NCBI GenBank assembly: GCA_963727045.1
Contig: CAVSES010000001.1
Location: 1,736,001 to 1,800,000 of the forward strand
Length of the DNA stretch: 64,000 nt
Origin: Bog-1198 sp963727045
GTDB lineage: Bacteria > Pseudomonadota > Gammaproteobacteria > Steroidobacterales > Steroidobacteraceae
Direction of reading: 5' to 3'
Positions 52,986 to 60,177 of this stretch are shown here, piece by piece (positions within the stretch are counted from its first letter, which is position 1; each line of letters starts with the position of its first letter). The notes beneath the pieces are model-generated. The model did not search any database and was not told the origin of the DNA. It saw only the letters and a program-made list of their open reading frames with translations. The translations under genes and the position numbers were made by a program.

Positions 52986-53236
52986 GATTTGGCCCGTTCG
53001 CGGCGCAATTCATCGAGCGAACCGGATCGGCCACTTTCGGTGAATTCGAGTTCGAAGCCGAGCACTGCGAGCACCGCCAGGAGTTTGCGGGAACCAAATT
53101 CCGACGCGCGTCCGCGCTCGAAGCGGGAAAGGGATTCCGGGGTTACGCCGGCCTGGTACGCAACCGCTTTTTGCCTCAAGTGGAGAGCCTGGCGGCGGGC
53201 CGCCACTGCGGCTCCCAGTTCTTGGAGTGACTTCAT
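52982..53236 (-). CDS. XRE-family HipB-like antitoxin (module 2)
   Basis: 84 residues from ATG 53236 (MKSLQELG). Single HTH: VAARRQALHLRQKAVAYQAG, VTPESLSRFERGRASEFGSR, then a short C-terminal tail (FELEFTESGRSGSLDELRRE). Longer starts would include the operator repeat. It precedes and overlaps the second HipA kinase. Confidence 0.9.
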   Translation of the reverse strand: MKSLQELGAAVAARRQALHLRQKAVAYQAGVTPESLSRFERGRASEFGSRKLLAVLAVLGFELEFTESGRSGSLDELRRERAKS

Positions 53237-53294
53237 ATTGATATATACGTCATGATTTTGGCATATTTTGCCATTTATTGATGTATATATCAAT
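53237..53294. promoter_or_regulatory. Nested inverted repeats upstream of hipB2
   Basis: ATTGATATATACGTCA (53237-53252) is repeated in inverted form as TGATGTATATATCAAT (53279-53294) with one mismatch, and between them lies a second palindrome TGGCA-TATTT-TGCCA. The AT-rich block directly abuts the antitoxin start codon and is a likely double operator and promoter for module 2. Confidence 0.6.
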
Positions 53295-53302
53295 ATTCTC
53301 AC

Positions 53303-53941
53303 CGAGATTCACGGAACTCGCAAGTCATTGATTTCACTCACTAGGCAGATATCCGAGCCCTAGTGCGCCGCAGAAATGCTTGAACGGTCCGGAGACTCAT
53401 TTTTCCCAGTTTTCTTTCAGCGGCGTGCCGCGCCAGCCTGCGAGAATAGGACACCTTGCGGCGAGCACGGACTCGGAGCGGGTGCCCGAATAGACCGTAT
53501 GCAACGGCGCGTCGTTTGAGGCCAACGATTCCAAGTCGTCGATCTCATGACTCAGCATGTTCCTACTTCCGAGCGGATGAACGACGAACGTAGACCATTC
53601 CGAAGAGTCGCGGAGGATGTCGGTACATTGGAAAGAGTGGAGAGCGGCTACAGTCCTCATGATGGGCACGCTCGTGGATCTTGCTTGGGGCACCGACTCT
53701 GTTCAGACCGCTTTAAAAACGGAGAGGCCCTCGTCGCCCGAAAACTTACAGCGTAAGACCCAAAGGACTTCGAACCCTCGCAACGTCCGTAAGTCATTAA
53801 AAAAGACCGGGACACGCCGTCGGATATAGCGATACCAAACTTGTGAATTTCCGGCCATAGAAGCGGGCGGATTTTTCGAACCCCTGAAATTTCTTGCGTT
53901 TACCGCGCCTTACGATGCGCTTCTGACAGACGCGCTGGAAG
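53303..53941. other. Non-coding or decayed stretch between hip module 2 and vapBC
   Basis: About 640 bp with no convincing gene. A 98-codon frame on the minus strand (53397-53693) has no recognisable domain or ribosome site. Two short segments resemble tRNA T-arms read on the minus strand (CTTCGAACCCT near 53769, TTCGAACCCC near 53876). It may be the remains of an older insertion. Confidence 0.5.
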
Positions 53942-53956
53942 TGGCGTCCCCACGGG
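53942..53956. repeat. tRNA-Glu 3'-end-like fragment C (between hip module 2 and vapBC)
   Basis: TGGCGTCCCCACGGG, 15 bp identical to 54841-54855, the CCA end plus acceptor and start of the T-arm of tRNA-Glu, in the same orientation. This has the look of an attachment-site repeat made by integration at the tRNA 3' end. Confidence 0.55.
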
Positions 53957-54001
53957 TACACCAACTTAACCCCCGTAAACATGGCTGGAAAACGGCGACG
54001 A

Positions 54002-54433
54002 TTACCCGCTTGACTGGCGAAGCACCCAAGCATCGGGTGCTTCCGCTTCGATGATCCGAGATGACCGTTCGAGGATCTCCCGGTCCAAGGTGATTAGCGG
54101 TTGATCGAGGGCTTCTGCGAGCGCGACAAAAACCGCATCAGCACCGCGAAGCTTACAGCTCGCCGCCAAAGCAGCAGCCCGATCGCCAAGCGCGTCGTTC
54201 AGTCCGTGACGCTGCACTCGCGGCAATGCGAGTACGGCCCGTACGGTCCGGGTCGCAAGCCTCGCCTTTCCGGTTTGGCGTGCAAACACTCCCGCGATCT
54301 CGGCAAGAGCCAAATTGGGTATGTTTAAATCTCGCTGATTCGCGACCGCCAAGTCCAAGAACGCGACGCTGGCACCATGATGAACGTCATTCTCACGAAA
54401 GATCGCCACCCAGACGGAAGCATCGACGATCAT
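54002..54433 (-). CDS. vapC: VapC-type PIN-domain toxin
   Basis: 143 residues from ATG 54433. PIN-domain acidic residues are visible: MIVDASVWVAIF (first Asp), ALAEIAG (Glu), and RGADAVFVALAEALD with PLITLDREI (later Asp residues). VapC toxins are magnesium-dependent RNases cutting tRNA or rRNA. The start overlaps the antitoxin stop by 4 bp (ATGA). Confidence 0.9.
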   Translation of the reverse strand: MIVDASVWVAIFRENDVHHGASVAFLDLAVANQRDLNIPNLALAEIAGVFARQTGKARLATRTVRAVLALPRVQRHGLNDALGDRAAALAASCKLRGADAVFVALAEALDQPLITLDREILERSSRIIEAEAPDAWVLRQSSG

Positions 54434-54690
54434 CCCCGCCGTTGCTCGCGTACCGCCGCGACTGCGTCTTGATCCGTCTGCCAACTGGCAGCGTTGATTT
54501 TGGCAAGTTGCCGAACCCTTCGAAGAGCCGCGCTAGCACTGACGATAGCGCCAGACTCGCTCGAGCCCAACTCCTTTTCAAGAGCGCCGGTTACAAACTG
54601 CTTGAGAGTCTGGCCGCGGCCCGCAGCGGTAGCCTTTGCCCTCCGAAACAAAGTCTCGGACATTTCCAAGGTGGTTTTCGTGGTGCTCAT
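54430..54690 (-). CDS. VapB-like antitoxin
   Basis: 86 residues from ATG 54690 (MSTTKTTLEMSETLF). The N-terminus looks like a ribbon-helix-helix strand and helices (ETLFRRAKATAAGRG, TLKQFVTGALEKEL); the C-terminal half would wrap the toxin. Overlapping with vapC, it forms a normal type II module. A 7-bp palindrome lies 40 bp upstream. Confidence 0.85.
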   Translation of the reverse strand: MSTTKTTLEMSETLFRRAKATAAGRGQTLKQFVTGALEKELGSSESGAIVSASAALRRVRQLAKINAASWQTDQDAVAAVREQRRG

Positions 54691-54730
54691 GAATTCGGAT
54701 CCCGATTGCCGACAGGCTTGCCTCATTATT

Positions 54731-54746
54731 ACCCATAAATATGGGT
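54731..54746. promoter_or_regulatory. Palindromic operator upstream of vapBC
   Basis: ACCCATAAATATGGGT is a perfect 7-bp inverted repeat around AA, 41 bp before the antitoxin start. This is the likely site for autorepression by the antitoxin-toxin complex. Confidence 0.6.
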
Positions 54747-54840
54747 CTGGTCAAAGACAGCAGGCAAAATACCCCTGCGATTACCTGGGCGAATGTGGGC
54801 GGCCCCGCCCCGGGGCACCGACTCGGCCGGCGTTTAAAAT

Positions 54841-54916
54841 TGGCGTCCCCACGGGGATTCGAACCCCGGTCGCATCCGTGAAAGGGATGTGTCCTAGGCC
54901 TCTAGACGATGGGGAC
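54841..54916 (-). tRNA. tRNA-Glu (UUC)
   Basis: 76 nt including encoded CCA. On the minus strand the 5' acceptor strand GTCCCCA pairs with TGGGGAC, the anticodon loop is CTTTCAC (anticodon TTC), and the T-arm is GGGGTTCGAATCCCC. Its 3' end borders the toxin-antitoxin island and matches the fragments at 49775, 51633 and 53942. Confidence 0.97.
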
Positions 54917-54957
54917 GCAGGCCTCAAAAAAATCCGATCGTCGCCGACATAGAAAGC

Positions 54958-55033
<76 letters not shown>

Positions 55034-55090
55034 ACATGGAGGCGCGGGACGTTACCTGAGAGGGGGCACTTCGTCAAGGAAATGAACGAA

Positions 55091-56488
55091 CTACGCACTC
55101 CACACGGCACGCGCGCGAGCCAGGCGCGACAAGGCCTCGGATCTGCCCAAAATGGACAGGGTTGCGTCGATAGGCGGCGATACCGTGCCGCCGCACACCG
55201 CGAGGCGAACCGGCTGCGCGAGCTTACCAAGCGAGATGCCGCTGGCGGCCGCAAAGCCGCTGATGACCTGATGAATGGCCGGCGCCGACCATTCGGATAA
55301 TTGTTCCAGCGCCTTCGAGAACTCCGCGAGCAGCACCAATATCTCGGCTGTCACGTGTTTGCGCACCGCCTTGTCGTCATATGTGGCGGGTGCGCGGAAA
55401 AAGAACACGCTATTGATCGCCATCTCGCGCACGGTCTTCGCGCGCTCGCGTTGCGAGAGCACGATTTGCTCGAGCTGGGGCTCATTGGCCGCGTCGATCC
55501 CCTCGCGCTCCAAATGCCACCGCAGCACGGGCACGATGCGCGCCGCCGGCGCGCGCATCATGTGCTGCTGATTGAGCCAGGTGAGCTTGTCTATATTGAA
55601 CGCCGAGGCTGACTTATTGACGTCGGCAATGTCGAACAATCGCACCATTTCCTCGATCGTGAAATATTCCTGGTCACCGTGCGACCAGCCCAAACGCACC
55701 AGGTAGTTGAGTACGGCCTCGGGCAGGAATCCATCGTCGCGGTATTGCAAAACGCTGACGGCGCCGTGACGCTTTGAGAGTTTGGCGCCGTCGGAACCCA
55801 AAATCATGGGCAAATGCGCATAGATCGGCGGCCGCTGCCCCAATGCCAGCAGCATGTTCAATTGCCGTGGAGTGTTGTTCAAGTGATCATCGCCGCGTAT
55901 GACGTGCGTGATCTGCATGTCCATGTCATCCACAACGACACAGAAATTATACGTGGGCGTGCCGTCGGAGCGGGCAATGATGAGATCGTCAAGTTCGCTG
56001 TTTTGGAAGACGACCCGGCCGTGGACCACGTCTTCGACCACCACTTCACCGGTGAGTGGGTTCTTGAAACGCACGACGGGCGCAACGCCCGGGAGCGAAT
56101 CGTCGCGTTCGCGCCAGCGCCCGTCGTATCGCGGCTTCTCGCCCCGCGCAACCTGCTGCGCTCGCATCTGCTCGAGTTCTTCCTTGGTGCAGTAGCAGCG
56201 ATAGGCTTTGCCGCTGGCAAGCAGCTCCTCGATCACGTCTTTGTAGCGCTCAAAACGCTTCGTTTGATAGAAGGGACCCTCGTCGTGATCAAGCCCCGCC
56301 CATTCCAGACCGTCCAAGATCTGCTGGATGGCTTCCGGTGTCGAACGTTCGAGGTCTGTGTCCTCGATTCGCAAAACGAACCGACCGGCATGGCGCCGGG
56401 CGAAGAGCCAGCAAAACAGCGCCGTTCGCAGCCCACCGATATGCAAAAAGCCGGTGGGACTGGGAGCAAATCGGGTTCGGACGGTCAT
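55091..56488 (-). CDS. gltX: Glutamyl-tRNA synthetase
   Basis: 465-residue class I aminoacyl-tRNA synthetase charging tRNA-Glu. The HIGH motif is in RFAPSPTGFLHIGGLRTALF, KMSKS appears as GAKLSKRHGAVSV, and the catalytic domain has LRIEDTDLERSTPEAI and VIRGDDHLNNTPRQ. It stands next to its cognate tRNA gene on the same strand, the usual order in many gammaproteobacteria. GltX is also the target of E. coli HipA. Confidence 0.97.
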   Translation of the reverse strand: MTVRTRFAPSPTGFLHIGGLRTALFCWLFARRHAGRFVLRIEDTDLERSTPEAIQQILDGLEWAGLDHDEGPFYQTKRFERYKDVIEELLASGKAYRCYCTKEELEQMRAQQVARGEKPRYDGRWRERDDSLPGVAPVVRFKNPLTGEVVVEDVVHGRVVFQNSELDDLIIARSDGTPTYNFCVVVDDMDMQITHVIRGDDHLNNTPRQLNMLLALGQRPPIYAHLPMILGSDGAKLSKRHGAVSVLQYRDDGFLPEAVLNYLVRLGWSHGDQEYFTIEEMVRLFDIADVNKSASAFNIDKLTWLNQQHMMRAPAARIVPVLRWHLEREGIDAANEPQLEQIVLSQRERAKTVREMAINSVFFFRAPATYDDKAVRKHVTAEILVLLAEFSKALEQLSEWSAPAIHQVISGFAAASGISLGKLAQPVRLAVCGGTVSPPIDATLSILGRSEALSRLARARAVWSA

Positions 56489-56613
56489 GGACCTTCGGTC
56501 GGGAAATTTCGGGAGGCGAGTTTAGCAGAGCCCCATCGACGAGCGCAGGCCGGTCAGTACACATCGTTTGTTTTAAGGATTTGCTGATGTCATACTTTGC
56601 AGCCGACTTTAAG

Positions 56614-56688
56614 GGGCGGTTAGCTCAGCGGTAGAGCACTGCTTTCACACGGCAGGGGTCACAGGTTCAATCCCTGTACCGCCCACCA
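56614..56688 (+). tRNA. tRNA-Val (CAC)
   Basis: 75 nt with encoded CCA: acceptor GGGCGGT/ACCGCCC, D-arm AGCTCAGCGGTAGAGC, anticodon stem CTGCT/GGCAG around loop TTCACAC (anticodon CAC), and T-arm ACAGGTTCAATCCCTGT. It is divergent from gltX and convergent with the next gene. Confidence 0.95.
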
Positions 56689-56734
56689 CTCAACAAATCG
56701 CGCTAAAACAGATACTTAAGGTTAGCCCGTCAAG

Positions 56735-59700
56735 TCACGGCACCATGTCGAGGGCGAGGATTATCACATTACGATTCGCCGGTAGCGTGAGGCTCTTGAC
56801 GGTCTTTGCGCTGTTGATCGCAAAGCTGTAGCCGTACACGTACACCGCCCTGCTCAGTGTGGCTCCGGTCGGCTTGACCAGGTACGTCATATTCAACACC
56901 TGCGATTCGCCCGCGTAGTTCTGCGGCGGCCCCCACCAATTGCTCAGGCTTTGCGTGATCTTGGTCGTCGTGCCATCCGCGTAGGTCACCACGAAGCTCT
57001 GATTCGTCTGGTTGCCGTTGGCCGCCGAGCCCAACAAGCTCAGTGTGGTGTAGTTCCCCGCCGGCAGCGGTATCGTGGTGTTGCTTACCGCGTCCGCCGC
57101 GCCGGCCGCACCAAACGTGTACGTCGATCCGCCGTAAGTGATCGAAGCCCCGAGCAAAGCCGCCGAATACGCGTAACCCTCGTTATCCCAGCCTCCATTG
57201 ATCGGCGCAGTGCCATTGCTGGCGATACCGTGAACGTTATCAACCGCCGAGAGATTGATGCTGGTGCCCCCGCCTCCCCCGCTGGTCAGGACATACCCGC
57301 CACTCGCCACGGCGCTGTTGGCATAGCCGCTCGCCACCGCAAGGGCTTTGATCGTCTCCGTCGTGCCGACCGCGATCGGCGCACTGTACTTGGCCGAGTT
57401 CGTCGTCGGCGTCGCACCGTTGGTCGTGTAATAAATGACCGCGCCCGGCGTCGTGTCCGAGAGCGTGACGCTTTGCGCCGTCGTGTACGATCCCGGCGCC
57501 GGACTGAACGTCGGCGTTGCGGCGGCCGGCGCACCCGCATTCGTCACGTCGAGGGCGAGGATTATCACATTACGATTCGCCGGTAGCGTGAGGCTCTTGA
57601 CGGTCTTTGCGCTGTTGATCGCAAAGCTGTAGCCGTACACGTACACCGCCCTGCTCAGTGTGGCTCCGGTCGGCTTGACCAGGTACGTCATATTCAACAC
57701 CTGCGATTCGCCCGCGTAGTTCTGCGGCGGCCCCCACCAATTGCTCAGGCTTTGCGTGATCTTGGTCGTCGTGCCATCCGCGTAGGTCACCACGAAGCTC
57801 TGATTCGTCTGGTTGCCGTTGGCCGCCGAGCCCAACAAGCTCAGTGTGGTGTAGTTCCCCGCCGGCAGCGGTATCGTGGTGTTGCTTACCGCGTCCGCCG
57901 CGCCGGCCGCACCAAACGTGTACGTCGATCCGCCGTAAGTGATCGAAGCCCCGAGCAAAGCCGCCGAATACGCGTAACCCTCGTTATCCCAGCCTCCATT
58001 GATCGGCGCAGTGCCATTGCTGGCGATACCGTGAACGTTATCAACCGCCGAGAGATTGATGCTGGTGCCCCCGCCTCCCCCGCTGGTCAGGACATACCCG
58101 CCACTCGCCACGGCGCTGTTGGCATAGCCGCTCGCCACCGCAAGGGCTTTGATCGTCTCCGTCGTGCCGACCGCGATCGGCGCACTGTACTTGGCCGAGT
58201 TCGTCGTCGGCGTCGCACCGTTGGTCGTGTAATAAATGACCGCGCCCGGCGTCGTGTCCGAGAGCGTGACGCTTTGCGCCGTCGTGTACGATCCCGGCGC
58301 CGGACTGAACGTCGGCGTTGCAGTCAGAAGTCCATAGACCGCCACCTGATTGGACTGGGTCGCGGCGTAGACCCTGCCGTTTGCCACGAGCGGCGGCACG
58401 AATTTCGCGAAATTGCCAAAACCGTCGCGTGACGCGTTCATCGTCGAGTTCCACAGCATCTTGGAAACGTTCCCGGCGTCGAAGGCATACAGCGCACCCG
58501 GGACCGGCGGATTGTCCGAGGCGTTGCCGCTGGTGGCGACCGTTGCCCACAACACGCCGCTTCCAGGGGTGTCGTTGTTGGCGGAGAGTGCCAGGATGCC
58601 TCCCGGCCAGATCTGGCTGCCGCTGCCCTGGGAGCTTGGAGCGGTCGCGATTGTCGTTCCGTTGAACGGATACGCTTTGACCCAGTCAGACGCGCCCCAA
58701 TCATAGAGCAAGGGGCCGCCGTTCGCGGCCGATCGTTGCCAGTAGACGGGTCCGCCATGGATCTCGGACACTGAAATGGCTTGCTTCTGTACGGCTCCGC
58801 TGTCCGTGGGGCTCTCTTTGCCGAGATTTGCAGTGTTGAGCACGTATAGAACACCGGTCTTGCCGCCGCCCGCGATCAAGCCCGTGCCGGGAATCAGCAT
58901 CGGACCCGAACTGGTGAGGTCCAGATCTCCGGAGTCCATGGCGCTCCAGTTGCTGGGTGTGAACCAGTCGACCAACTGCAGGCCGTTGGCGGGATCGAGT
59001 TTCAGCACGCTCTCACTGAAGTCGTGCACACCGTCGTAACCGCCGCCATATGCGTTGCCCACGTATACATAGGTGTAGCCCGCGCTGTCGATCACCGGTG
59101 GGCGTCCCGACTGCCAGACGCCGCCGCCTCGATTGCCGGTGGTCACAGTCGCAAAGACGCCGCTCTGCTGCAGCGTGAGTTTGTTGTATGCCATCACCCA
59201 CCCGACATACCCTCCTGAATACTCGAGTTCGACCGCGGCAAACCCAAACACGACCTGGTTTCCCGAAAGCGCCAGCGACACCCGCTGGGTCTGATATCGC
59301 GCATCGAACGTTGACCCGCCATAACTGCCCGAGATCAGCACGCCGGGGCCCTGCGGTTCGGCGCCGGTCGTAATGTCGACGGCGTGCAACCGATACGCCA
59401 TCGTGCTGTTCTCGAGGGTGCAGGCGACGAGATACATGACATGGGTCAAGGGATCGATCACCGGCGTGCTCAGGATCCCGAGGTTGCCGACGATGTTACG
59501 GTTGCCGGAGAACGTGAACTGAGCGATCGGGACCGGAGTCGCACCGACCCGGCTGGCAAAATTGACCGACCATAGCGGCGCGCCGGTATCAGCGTCGAAG
59601 GCGTAGAGCGAGTCGCTCATCGTGGCGACGTACACGACGTTGTGGGTTCCCTGGCCGGGGATGGCGACGCTCGGTACGTACAGCGGCTGCGCGTAGACGT

Positions 59701-59896
59701 TGTCGTCCACCGGCAGTTTGAACACGAGGCCGAACGTGCTCGGGGCGACGTTGGACGTGTTGAGCGCAACCTCCGAGAGGTTTGCACCGGAAACACCCGC
59801 CTCGTAACCGCGCTGCAGAACCGGCTGCAGGGCATGGGCTGCGGTAATCGAAAACAGAAGTGCGGCGCCCGTTCTGGCGATGATCTTGGCCCACAT
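56735..59896 (-). CDS. Secreted PQQ-like beta-propeller protein with duplicated CHB_HEX_C/galactose-binding-like modules
   Basis: 1,053 residues from ATG 59896. A signal peptide (AALLFSITAAHA) precedes a beta-propeller of about 480 residues (NVVYVATMSDSLYAFDADTG is a typical PQQ-type blade). It is followed by two identical units, each a chitobiase C-terminal-like domain (TPTFSPAPGSYTTAQSVTLS, VIYYTTNGATPT), a Gly linker and a beta-sandwich of about 170 residues (NGGWDNEGYAYSAALLGASI, NNRNVI-like end LPANRNVIILALD). The product is presumably cell-surface or extracellular, perhaps glycan binding. No catalytic motif is seen. Confidence 0.85.
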   Translation of the reverse strand: MWAKIIARTGAALLFSITAAHALQPVLQRGYEAGVSGANLSEVALNTSNVAPSTFGLVFKLPVDDNVYAQPLYVPSVAIPGQGTHNVVYVATMSDSLYAFDADTGAPLWSVNFASRVGATPVPIAQFTFSGNRNIVGNLGILSTPVIDPLTHVMYLVACTLENSTMAYRLHAVDITTGAEPQGPGVLISGSYGGSTFDARYQTQRVSLALSGNQVVFGFAAVELEYSGGYVGWVMAYNKLTLQQSGVFATVTTGNRGGGVWQSGRPPVIDSAGYTYVYVGNAYGGGYDGVHDFSESVLKLDPANGLQLVDWFTPSNWSAMDSGDLDLTSSGPMLIPGTGLIAGGGKTGVLYVLNTANLGKESPTDSGAVQKQAISVSEIHGGPVYWQRSAANGGPLLYDWGASDWVKAYPFNGTTIATAPSSQGSGSQIWPGGILALSANNDTPGSGVLWATVATSGNASDNPPVPGALYAFDAGNVSKMLWNSTMNASRDGFGNFAKFVPPLVANGRVYAATQSNQVAVYGLLTATPTFSPAPGSYTTAQSVTLSDTTPGAVIYYTTNGATPTTNSAKYSAPIAVGTTETIKALAVASGYANSAVASGGYVLTSGGGGGTSINLSAVDNVHGIASNGTAPINGGWDNEGYAYSAALLGASITYGGSTYTFGAAGAADAVSNTTIPLPAGNYTTLSLLGSAANGNQTNQSFVVTYADGTTTKITQSLSNWWGPPQNYAGESQVLNMTYLVKPTGATLSRAVYVYGYSFAINSAKTVKSLTLPANRNVIILALDVTNAGAPAAATPTFSPAPGSYTTAQSVTLSDTTPGAVIYYTTNGATPTTNSAKYSAPIAVGTTETIKALAVASGYANSAVASGGYVLTSGGGGGTSINLSAVDNVHGIASNGTAPINGGWDNEGYAYSAALLGASITYGGSTYTFGAAGAADAVSNTTIPLPAGNYTTLSLLGSAANGNQTNQSFVVTYADGTTTKITQSLSNWWGPPQNYAGESQVLNMTYLVKPTGATLSRAVYVYGYSFAINSAKTVKSLTLPANRNVIILALDMVP
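56747..57520 (-). repeat. 774-bp direct repeat, copy 1
   Basis: This copy and 57548-58321 read identically throughout by eye (period 801 bp, 27-bp gap), bounded by GTCGAGGGCG on the left and GTCGGCGTTGC on the right. It encodes the terminal module pair of the propeller protein. Such identity means very recent duplication or ongoing gene conversion. Confidence 0.9.
57548..58321 (-). repeat. 774-bp direct repeat, copy 2
   Basis: Second copy of the unit described for 56747-57520, in the same orientation and in frame, so copy number can change without breaking the protein. The spacer encodes part of a VTNAGAPAA linker. Confidence 0.9.
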
Positions 59897-59955
59897 GGGA
59901 AATGCCTTTTTTATTCTTTTGAGTAAGCACCAATGACCGAGCAACTCGCAGGGAT

Positions 59956-59984
59956 ATTGCACAGTTTCGATGCGTGGCCGTCAA
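59956..59984 (-). promoter_or_regulatory. Probable sigma-70 promoter of the propeller gene
   Basis: On the minus strand TTGACG (59979-59984) and TGCAAT (59956-59961) are 17 bp apart, 60 bp before the start codon. The -35 matches five of six consensus bases, the -10 four of six. Confidence 0.45.
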
Positions 59985-60177
59985 TAGGTTGAACCCGTGG
60001 CCGTTTACGGGCTTTCACCGAAGCGGCCATTGCGATCGGGGTCACCGCAAGAATTGGAGGCGATCGCCTCCTCGGGGGTAGCGCCGGCAGCGGTCACAGG
60101 CGGCGGCTCCCTGTACCACCCACCCCGGCAGACGCCGCTGACCTCAGCGGCGCGGTCTCGACGACCTATGTCCTCAA

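Noticed and set aside
53397..53693. 98-codon minus-strand frame in the spacer after hipB2
   Set aside because: No ribosome site, no recognisable domain, no partner; kept only as part of the non-coding description.
49700..54916. Integrase or transposase in the TA island
   Set aside because: I read all frames of this stretch and found none; mobility is inferred only from the tRNA-derived repeats.
56747..58321. CRISPR or short-repeat array
   Set aside because: Two 774-bp coding copies with a 27-bp gap are a domain duplication, not spaced short repeats; no CRISPR-like array was seen anywhere in the window.
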